Below are positions 56,716 through 64,000 of a DNA stretch of 64,000 nt, one piece after another. The translations under genes and the position numbers were made by a program. The notes beneath the pieces were generated by a model. The model was not told where the DNA came from and did not search any database. It saw only the letters and a program-made list of their open reading frames with translations. Source of the DNA: Glycine soja (lineage: Eukaryota; Streptophyta; Magnoliopsida; Fabales; Fabaceae); contig NC_041002.1 of NCBI RefSeq assembly GCF_004193775.1, positions 17,293,535 through 17,357,534 on the forward strand, given 5' to 3'. Positions within the stretch are counted from its first letter, which is position 1. Each line of letters begins with the position of its first letter.

Positions 56716-56921
56716 ATGTATTTTGATCTTTACACTTCACAAGAAGGTGGAGCTCCCAAAGTTGGTGGGGCATTACAACTTTTAAGAAAAATCTTAACGT
56801 CCCCTCCATTTAAGGCGGATTAGGATAGATGGAAAAACAGATAACAAAAGAAATAGAGAGAAAATGATCAATATGATAAATATATAGTAAAAATAAAAAA
56901 TATATAAGATAAAAATGTGTG

Positions 56922-57133
56922 TTTACCTATTATGGGTTATTTTTGCCACATAAGATGTAGGAAGTATCATACTATGCGATGCAATGATTTTTTACATCGA
57001 TTATTTTTATTTTTACAACCAATAGAGAGTATTTTTTTACCAATTATAAAATAATCGATGTTAAAGATCATTGTGCCACACAAGGTGATGTCTCCAGCAT
57101 CATATGTGGCAAAAATAACACATGAAAGGTAAA
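56922..57133. mobile_element. Hairpin MITE, 212 bp
   Basis: Left arm 56922-57010 (TTTACCT...GTTATTTTTGCCACATAAGATG...TTTACATCGATTATTTT) is the diverged reverse complement of the right arm 57045-57133 (AAAATAATCGATGTTAAAG...CATATGTGGCAAAAATAAC...AGGTAAA). Only about 35 bp lie between. No coding capacity; no clear target duplication identified. A 61-codon minus frame crosses it and is not a gene. Confidence 0.65.
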
Positions 57134-57637
57134 TAGTTACTTGACCAAGCATTTTGATATTTTGTTTGAGAAAAATTCAAAATGATAAAAAAATAATTAA
57201 TTATTAATTGAATGAAAGCACAAGAGCTAAAAGTATAGGTAAATAGTTTACTTCACTATCATATTATTATTAATTATTATTCTCTTCATTCAATTTAATC
57301 ATTTAATAATAATAAAAATAATTTTATTCATCAATTATTCTCAATCACAATAGATAAGGAATCATTCTCCTTATGTAGCTTTGCCTCTCACCGTTGACCA
57401 AAAAAATACCGCTATCATGCCCTTGCTTTTGTCTCTGTCATAGCCTCCCTTCATAGTTAGAATTGTCGCCTCACCTAACACAACAACCGTCTCATCACCG
57501 TCGTCGGCTGTTGTGTGTTGACAAAGGTGAAGAAGAAGACTAACATTGTTCGTTTGTGGATAAGGTTTAGTTGGTTAGGTCGGTCATAATCATCTTCCAA
57601 TGAAATGCACAGTTCAACCCCTCTTTACGCTATTGGT
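57134..57637. other. Intergenic DNA
   Basis: No gene supported. Small ATTAATTATTAATTGAATGA inverted repeat around 57190-57310. Confidence 0.3.
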
Positions 57638-57967
57638 CTTCGTCCGACCCAGTTGTAGATGTCAAATGGGAATCCTCTACTTGTTTGACCCAATCATGTA
57701 TAATAGTTGAGGTCTTGCTCGTAAACCTCACAAAGAGTCACATTGTGACCTTGTTCAGATCTAGGTTAATTGGCAAATTATGATCATATTTTTGTCTTTC
57801 GTCTTCGTCTGACCCGGTTGTAGATGTCAGATGGGAAATCCTCTACTTGTTCGGCCTAATCATGGGCAATAGTGGAGGTTTTGCTTGCAGACCTCACAAA
57901 GAAACACATTGTGACCTTCTCGTTGATATCTAGGTTAATTGGCAAGTTATGGTCATGTTTTTGTCTT
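57638..57967. repeat. 165-bp tandem duplication, two units
   Basis: CTTCGTCCGACCCAGTTGTAG at 57638 recurs as CTTCGTCTGACCCGGTTGTAG at 57803; CTAGGTTAATTGGCAA and TTTTGTCTTTCGTC blocks repeat at the same spacing. Reading frames are interrupted, so I do not call a gene. Confidence 0.75.
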
Positions 57968-58599
57968 TCGTCGAAGACAACTCTTGCTCCAATCTCCTCT
58001 ACCTCTTTTTCCAATAACATAGTTTTATGAAAGGTTTTGGTTTTCCGATGAGTATAAGAATTTTCGGTGGTTCCAACAAGATTATGTGTTGATGCTGTTT
58101 GATATGTGTGGTGCTACATTTTTTCCCTTTATCTAGAAGAGATTGGAGGAGATGATGATTTTTTTAGTTGTTTATTTTTAAAAATAAATAGATAGTGATA
58201 GTTTTTAGCCGCCACAATGTAAAGTTTATTATTTTAAATTGTTTAATGCCATTTATGGTTCATTATGTTTCACAGTTATTTCGCTTTGATACATTAAATT
58301 TTAAAAGTTTCATTTTGATCATTTTTAAAAATTTAAAAGTTAACAGAATTCTAACATGTCTATATGAAAATTGAAAAAAGAACCAAATTGATATATTTCA
58401 AAAACATAAAAGACCAAAATAAAATTTTTAAAATTTAATATACTAAAATGAAACAATTAGAAAATATAATAAACCAAAAGTGAAATTTAGCGAACATATT
58501 CCTTATCAATAAGTTTGGATTGAATAAACATGAAGGGAATAATAACAAACGGATGCAAAATAATACAATTTTAGTTTACTTTAAGGCACAATTGCATTT
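57968..58599. other. AT-rich intergenic DNA
   Basis: Nothing recognised. Confidence 0.3.
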
Positions 58600-58725
58600 T
58601 TCGTCTCCCAGTTTATCTTCAGTTTTGGATTTGGTCCCCCAGTAATTTAATTCACGAATTAGGTCCTCCTATTTTTTAAAATCGTGCAATGTTGGTCCCC
58701 CAGGCCACAATTGGACGTTGACCTA
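58600..58725. repeat. Short dispersed repeat fragment with GGTCCCCCAG motifs
   Basis: Contains TTTGGTCCCCCAGTAATTTAA and TTGGTCCCCCAGGCCACAA with a GGACGTTGAC end, a type of dispersed repeat familiar from plant genomes. It abuts the leader of copy E. Confidence 0.4.
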
Positions 58726-59692
58726 TTGGGGACTTTTATTAGAGAGTTAAGCCATTTAATCTGTGTGCAATATTTATCATGACCTTTTTTCCTTTTTGTT
58801 CCCTTTCTTTCTTTTGTGTTCTTATCTTCATATAACTCTCTTTTTGTGCTTTGATGTTTGGTGTAGCTATTTACCTGTCACATGCATATTTAGAAATATT
58901 TTTATTTTATTTTATGAGCACATGGCACCTACACCTTTGCACACACGGTGAGTTATTGGGCCCTATACCCGAGTCTGCGAAGACATAGGAAGTGGAGGTT
59001 GATCTGTGGTCATGCTGGGTCTCCGACTCGCTTGATGATAGTGAAGCCTCATCTAGAGTTTTTCTCTTTGATGATACATTGTCGCTAGTAGTCTCTACCG
59101 CCACAATGTTTTATATAAAAGAGGATGATATCTCTAGAAACCTCGGAAGAAAGTTATGTGCGACCACCTTTGGGAGTTCTCACTAAGTAGCAATCCTTTA
59201 GCTCCTCCCATTAGGTTCCTATTTTAAGGACACAGAACAAGCACACTGTGTTGTTTCCTTGATCTGTCCATGCGTATTTGTATGATGTCATGATTGTGTG
59301 GGTCATTCCTGTGTTTGCCATGTTGTTATGTCATGTCCGCATTATTTTATTATGTTGTCATGCTCGTTCGTCTAGTATGTTTCTCTTTGTGCTACAAACC
59401 ACATGCTCTCGTGCATGCATACTCCCACAGTGTCATCACTCACGCTTCGCATTTGTCTCATCATCATTGTCACGGGGAGCTAGAAGGTCCGCATCACCTT
59501 CTTAATTGCATGCATTTGGGCACCATGGTAATGTCTGCGGATGAACCATGATGCCTAATGCATTGTGGATAAGAAGGGCTGGTCTTCCGGACTCTTGCGT
59601 CCGTAGGTAAGCGTGTTTTGTCATGCATAGCATAAATATTCCCTGTTGTATTCATCATCACAATTTTCATTCTAGCAAACATAGGGGTCGAA
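58726..59692 (+). other. Leader of Ogre-like copy E, LTR missing
   Basis: Begins ATTGGGGAC at 58726, the last nine bases of the PBS, then TTAGAGAGTTA as in F (63214-63225). Shares TTGCACACACGGTGAGTT (58936-58953), GGGCCCTATACCCG, GTGGTCATGCTGGGTCTCCGAC and ATCTAGAGTTTTTCTCTTTGAT with F. No LTR or full PBS upstream. No gene. Confidence 0.7.
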
Positions 59693-60994
59693 CCAAGCGC
59701 TCTCTTTTAAAAAACGGTTCTATCATGTCAAAGTCAAGAGCCTAGAACTAGTCAGCTTGCAAAAGCTTGGGTAGTGGATGGACCAAGTTCAATGTCTAGC
59801 TTTCCGCAAAGCATATGGGAAAATTTGGGATTTGGCCATGATAGAACTATCTGTTGAAGCCATCGCATCCCTCGCTTAGTACTACGACCAGTCACTTAGG
59901 TGTTTCACATTTGGGGACTTTCAGCTGGTACCAACCATAGAAGTGTTTGAAGCAATCTTGGGATGCCCGTTAAGAGGAAGGAAGCCATATTTATTTTCCA
60001 GATCATACTCCTCCATGGCAAGAGTGGAAAAAGTAGTCAAGATCTCATCCCAAGAGTTAGACTGAGTGAAACAAAATAGAAATAGGGTGGTTGGGATACC
60101 AAGGAAGCGCTTGGAGGAAAAGGCAAAAGCTTTGGCAGGTCAAGGAGAGTGGACTTCATTCGTTGATGTTTTAGCACTGTTGATGTTTGGGATCGTGCTC
60201 TTTCTGAATGTGGACGGGCTAGTGGATTTAACGGTGATTGACGCTTTTCTTGCTTATCAGCACAGCAAGGAAAGCCTGATCGTTGTTGTTTTGGCCAATG
60301 CCTATGACACGTTTGACCGGTGATGAGAGAAGAGCAGTGCGAGAATTGTCTGTTGCACACCCGCTCTCTATGTATGGCTGGTCTCTCACATTTTTCATCA
60401 TGAAAGTAGACCCGTCTGTCCCCTGCATGGTCATCGCACGTGTGCTGAGAAAAGGAAAGCAAATTGGAAGGAACTCTTGGCAGGTATGGTAGGGGTGTCC
60501 GTTAATTAGTTCCCCCAATGGAGTCTTGTGCTCATGTGAAGGGTTCCCAAACGTCCCCTTGATGGGGACGAAGGGTTGTATTAATTATAATCCCGTACTT
60601 TCCATAAGACAACTAGGCTACCCTATGAGAGGGGCGCAATTGGAAGAGAGTATTGCGCCTTTCATCGCACGAGGCTTCAGTGACCCCAATGCATGAATCC
60701 TTCAAAGAGTCTGAAAGGCATGGGATGCGGTGCAAAGAAAGGATAATGAGCTTAAAGGAAGCAGCAACGGTGTTATTGGCGGAGATCATAAATGGTTGAA
60801 GGCTCGGACGCAAGAGATAACTTAGCTCTCGAAGCTAAAGATTTCAAGTGGGAAAGAGGCTCAAGTGGGAATGGGGCCGAATCCAGTTCTTAAGGGCTTT
60901 ATGGGGAAGCAACAACGAACTCAAGCTTCAAAGGGCCAAAAGGAATGAGTCAAGGGTGGAAAGTATGATATTAGAGGACAAGTTGATGGCTTGT
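59693..60994 (+). pseudogene. ORF1 of Ogre-like copy E, interrupted by element F
   Basis: Reads RFYHVKVKSLELVS near the start, then LSVEAIASLA, LRCFTFGDFQLVPTIEVFEAILGCPLRGRKPYLF (59900-59995), and an 85-codon open block VVGIPRKRLEEKAKALAGQGEWTSFVDVLALLMFGIVLFLNVDGLVDLTVIDAF (60090-60255). In-frame stops near 59774, 59878 and 60063 and a TGA at 60322, followed by frameshifts. The end carries LRALWGSNNELKLQRAKRNESRVESMILEDKLMAC of the coiled-coil part. The LTR of F begins at 60995 directly after that. Original start codon appears disrupted. Confidence 0.7.
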
Positions 60995-63185
60995 TGTCAT
61001 ACCCTAATTTCGTCCGGGGACCATCTGTTTGGTGGGATGCGACCTTCGTTTGACCGCTTCGAGGTACTTAACACCCATAGTTAGGCAATCCGTGGAGTTC
61101 CGCAACATGCCGAAAATCGAAAGGAAGCATTGTTGCGCAATCCGTAAAGTTCTGCAACATTCCGAAAGTCAAAAAAGGCATTGTTGCATAATCCATAAAG
61201 TTTATTGACATTATGGAATGAAAACAAGTATCGTTATGTAATCTGTAAAGTTCCGTAACGTTATAGGAAAAGAATCGGCAAAAAAAGCAAAAGGGGTGTA
61301 TTTAGTAAAATGGAGGGTGCAAATAGAAATTTTCAAAATCTGGGCCCTTCTAGAGGATTCTTGGGCATTTCCTTGCTTAAGGTGGAAGCAACCTAGCTCG
61401 CCTGGGCAAGCTGGGCGGCAACCACCTCCCCCGTTTTGTTAAAAAATGGCTTCCGGGACTTCCGTAATGGTTCCGTAAAATCCCCATAACCCTAAATAAG
61501 CATATTTCTCATAATATGGGTGAGAAGGGAGAGAAAAAAAGAACAAAGTCAAGTCCTATATGCTTCCGTAACTTTTCCGTAAATTACGAAAGAAGGGGGT
61601 GAACTTAACAAAATGGGGGGTGCAAATAGCAATTTTCAAAATTTTAAATTTGGCCTTCCAGAGTATTTTTGATGTATGGTTGCTACTGGAGGAAGCAACC
61701 CAGCTCACCTGGGCGAGCTGGGCGGCAACCTCCTCCCCCTTTTTTCTATAAATAGGCGAAATGGGGTTGTTCTAAGGATCCCTCATCCCCCTGGCTATGC
61801 ATTTCAGCTATTTTGGGTGAAAAAAGTATTTCCGTGAAGAAAATCCAAGCCGAGGTGCTTCCGCAATGCTTCCGAGACGTTTCCGTGAGCGAATCCGTGA
61901 AGGTTTTCCGTTGTTCTTCACCGTTCTTCATCCGTTCTTCGTTCATTCTTCGTTCTTCAACGGGTAAGTTTTCGAATCCGAGACTTTCAATTCATTTCTT
62001 GTTTTTTTAGCTTTCATCTTTATTTCGTTGACTTTCGATTTCTTTTCTTCCATTTTTAACGAGCTTTAACCGATTGTTTAAGTCGTTTTCTCACCTAATA
62101 TATGATAAAATGAATTTCAAACTGATCATTTGTGTTGTAATCTTGTTTAATCACTGTTAAAACAAAATCTAACCGATCGTTCACACTGTAACCTCGGTTA
62201 AACAAAAAAAAAAGCAAAATAATAATAAAATAATAAAAATATCTTGAAAAATAATAATAAAATAATCAAAATATCTTTGAATAAAATATTCAAAAAAATC
62301 AATCGGACGTTTTTTCTTTGGCAGTTTCCTTGGATCAATTGACTAATAACCAAAGTGAAACTAAGGCTAAAATCAACTCACAAATCAAGCTTTGTCCGCA
62401 AAAATCACTAAAGACCATTTTAAGGTCCAACGCCTTAAATGGTCCTCTTTGCTTTTATCGGTTAACATGGACCGTTCAAAAGCATAAAATCAACATGCAA
62501 CTTTACCGCTTTTGCAAGAACTACGTAGGTCTGATTTCCTCATCGCAATTGAGGATACGTAGGAGCAAAAGCCCCGATTTTGTCGACCACCCCAAGAGAT
62601 CGTTAATGGTCCAACACCTTAACGTTTATTTCCTTTCAAAACCAAGAGATCGTTAATGGTCCAACGCCTTAACATTTCTCTTCTTTCAAAAACAAAAGAT
62701 CGTTTAATGGTCCAATGCCTTAAACGACATTTGTTCAGTCAAAATATATCTTGCAAAAAAGATAAAAACAACTTAACCAATATTCAGTTCTCAAAGAACT
62801 ACGTAGGTTTGATTTCCTTATCACAATTAAAGAATACGTAGGAGCAAGGGAAACACCCATGTCGACCACAAAAAAATAAAAAATACAAAAAGACATAAAA
62901 GACATAAAAACGTAAAAGGGAAAATAAAACAAATTGAAGTCATGTTTGCACACTTGATTAAAGGCTGTCGTCCCTTGTGACGGACGCGCGGGGTGCTAAT
63001 ATCTTCCCCGTGCGTAAATACAAATCTCGAACCTTTCACACTTAAAGTTCGTAGACCACACCTTCTCTAGTTTTTCCGACATTTTCCTAGCATAAACGTT
63101 GGTGGCGACTCCGCGCATTTTCCTTTCTTGGAAGACACACCCTCGAGCCCCGCGTCGCCCACCCGCCGAAGGATAGCTTGCGACA
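60995..63185 (+). repeat. 5' LTR of Ogre-like element F (2191 bp)
   Basis: Plus-strand LTR, TGTCATACCCTAATTTCGTC at 60995 to GCTTGCGACA at 63185, followed by the PBS. Longer than the A (1618) and B (about 1745) LTRs, largely because U3 contains a second palindrome-bearing block of about 300 bp (61390-61450 against 61695-61755). About 50-55-bp units (AATCCGTAAAGTTC type) lie at 61084-61265. The rest of F is outside the window. Confidence 0.85.
61396..61969 (+). promoter_or_regulatory. LTR F promoter module with duplicated palindrome
   Basis: Palindromes GCTCGCCTGGGCAAGC (61396-61411) and GCTCACCTGGGCGAGC (61703-61718), each with one mismatch. TATAAATAG at 61747-61755 follows the second only; the first is followed by GTTTTGTTAAAAAATGG, so it lacks a TATA box. 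Donor AACGG then GTAAGTT with first intron base 61964. Confidence 0.65.
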
Positions 63186-63187
63186 GT

Positions 63188-63206
63188 TGGCGACTCCATT
63201 GGGGAC
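63188..63206 (+). promoter_or_regulatory. Primer binding site of element F
   Basis: TGGCGACTCCATTGGGGAC, identical to the element A site, two bases after the LTR end. Confidence 0.8.
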
Positions 63207-64000
63207 CCTTGTTAGAGAGTTAGGCCAATCAATCAATGTGCTTTCTTTTCCATGACTTCTCCTTTGTTCCTTTTTCTTTATTTCTTTCCTTATGATCTTG
63301 TATATATAAAATCTTTGTTGCTTTTGGTGTGTTTTAAAAATGTATGCATGAGGTAAATATTTATTCATTTGATGCACACAAACACCAACACTATTTGCAC
63401 ACACGGTGAGTTGAAAAGGGGCCCTATACCCGGGTCCATGGGAACATAAGGAGTAGAGGTGAATCTGTGGTCATGCTAGGTCTCCGACTTGCTTGATAAC
63501 AGTGAACCCACATCTAGAGTTTTTCTCTTTGATAACACATTGTTGCTAGTAGTCCCTACTGCCACAATATGTTCTTCGAAAGGGATGATACCTCTAGAGA
63601 CCATCAAGAGAGATATGACCACCTTGGGAATTATCACTAAAAGCCCTTTTAGTTTCCTCCCATGTAGGTCCCAAAATTAGGGGCACGGAGCAAACACGCT
63701 GCGTTCCCTTTTAAACACTGCCATGCATATAGCCTAAATGTCATGTACGCCTTTGCTATATGATTATTTGTGGATATTGCCATACTGTGTACATCCCCGT
63801 GTTTCGCTTTTGCGCGTCTGCATCATGTCGTCACACATGCATTGTATGTTGGTCTCGTCTTTTGTCACGGGAAGCCAGAAAGTCCATATCACCTTCTTAA
63901 CTGTACACATGGGGCACTGCGCCCCCAAATGCGTAAGTAAGAAGATATGATTTTTCGGTCTCTCGTGTCCATAAATGCATTCATATCATGAACCGCATAA
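63207..64000 (+). other. 5' leader of element F, runs off the window
   Basis: Shares blocks with the leaders of A, B and E (CACACGGTGAGTTG at about 63400, GGGCCCTATACCCGGGTCC, ATCTAGAGTTTTTCTCTTTGATAACAC). Positions 63885-63970 contain the GGGGCACTGCGCCCCCAAATGCG block also found in the extra spacer of element B. Short frames at 63489-63680 and 63738-63950 are in untranslated sequence. Confidence 0.6.

Noticed and set aside
58700..58735. A complete but decayed PBS for copy E (TTGGACGTTGACCTATTGGGGAC)
   Set aside because: The part before ATTGGGGAC aligns better with the neighbouring GGTCCCCCAG...GACGTTGAC repeat than with TGGCGACTCC.
60848..61084. 78-codon plus-strand frame
   Set aside because: It runs from the coiled-coil part of copy E across the junction at 60995 into the LTR of element F.

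Overview
The window is plant nuclear DNA made almost entirely of nested transposable elements. It is most likely a legume, probably soybean (Glycine). The reasons are giant Tat/Ogre-type Ty3-gypsy elements with a tRNA-Arg-type primer site, LTRs with TAATCGATTA motifs, dense CGCTAAGCG repeats and a CACTA end with ACATCGGTT-type subterminal repeats; the species call is from memory of such repeats, not from a search. I see no convincing host gene, no tRNA or rRNA, and no CRISPR.

Layout. 1-2560: decayed Athila-like pol (+) ending in a 124-bp tandem repeat. 2570-7580: a 420-codon open gene on the minus strand (4400-5659, 'putative plant transposon protein' type) with a TATA promoter and a 5' leader intron, next to the 3' non-coding part of element A. 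7581-30779: element A, a minus-strand Ogre-like element (ORF1, coiled-coil ORF, gag, protease, G-patch, 152-bp intron, RT, two RNase H domains, integrase, leader, tRNA-Arg PBS, 5' LTR). Its coding part is written three times: two near-identical copies (7718-16080 and 19412-27782) around an indel-ridden partial copy (16081-19411). The pattern of differences points to an assembly join rather than to biology. 30780-36437 and 51913-54398: CGCTAAGCG-type repeat units, several in inverted pairs, with another fragment of the 'plant transposon protein' gene. 36438-51912: element B, a complete 15.5-kb non-autonomous Ogre-like insertion on the minus strand, with both LTRs and a CTAGG target duplication. 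It has lost protease-to-integrase, carries four different tandem arrays and a pseudogene in its 3' part, and contains a solo LTR with its own TCCTA duplication. 54399-55530: CACTA remnant with an Ulp1-like protease tail. 55531-58725: AT-rich DNA with a hairpin MITE, a possible SINE and a small tandem duplication. 58726-60994: leader and ORF1 of a third Ogre-like copy (E, +), interrupted by 60995-64000, the 5' LTR, PBS and leader of a fourth (F, +) that runs off the window.

How the parts work together. The Ogre-like LTRs share one expression module: a GCTCGCCTGGGCGAGC palindrome, a TATAAATAG box about 20-30 bp on, and a GTAAGT splice donor about 210-230 bp after the TATA. In A and B a splice acceptor lies just before the ORF1 start. 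The gene at 4400-5659 has the same plan. I infer a spliced mRNA lacking the PBS and an unspliced genomic RNA. Element A keeps its frame over most of gag-pol but has six in-frame stops, at least four of them fitting C-to-T deamination. Nothing here looks competent for autonomous movement as read.
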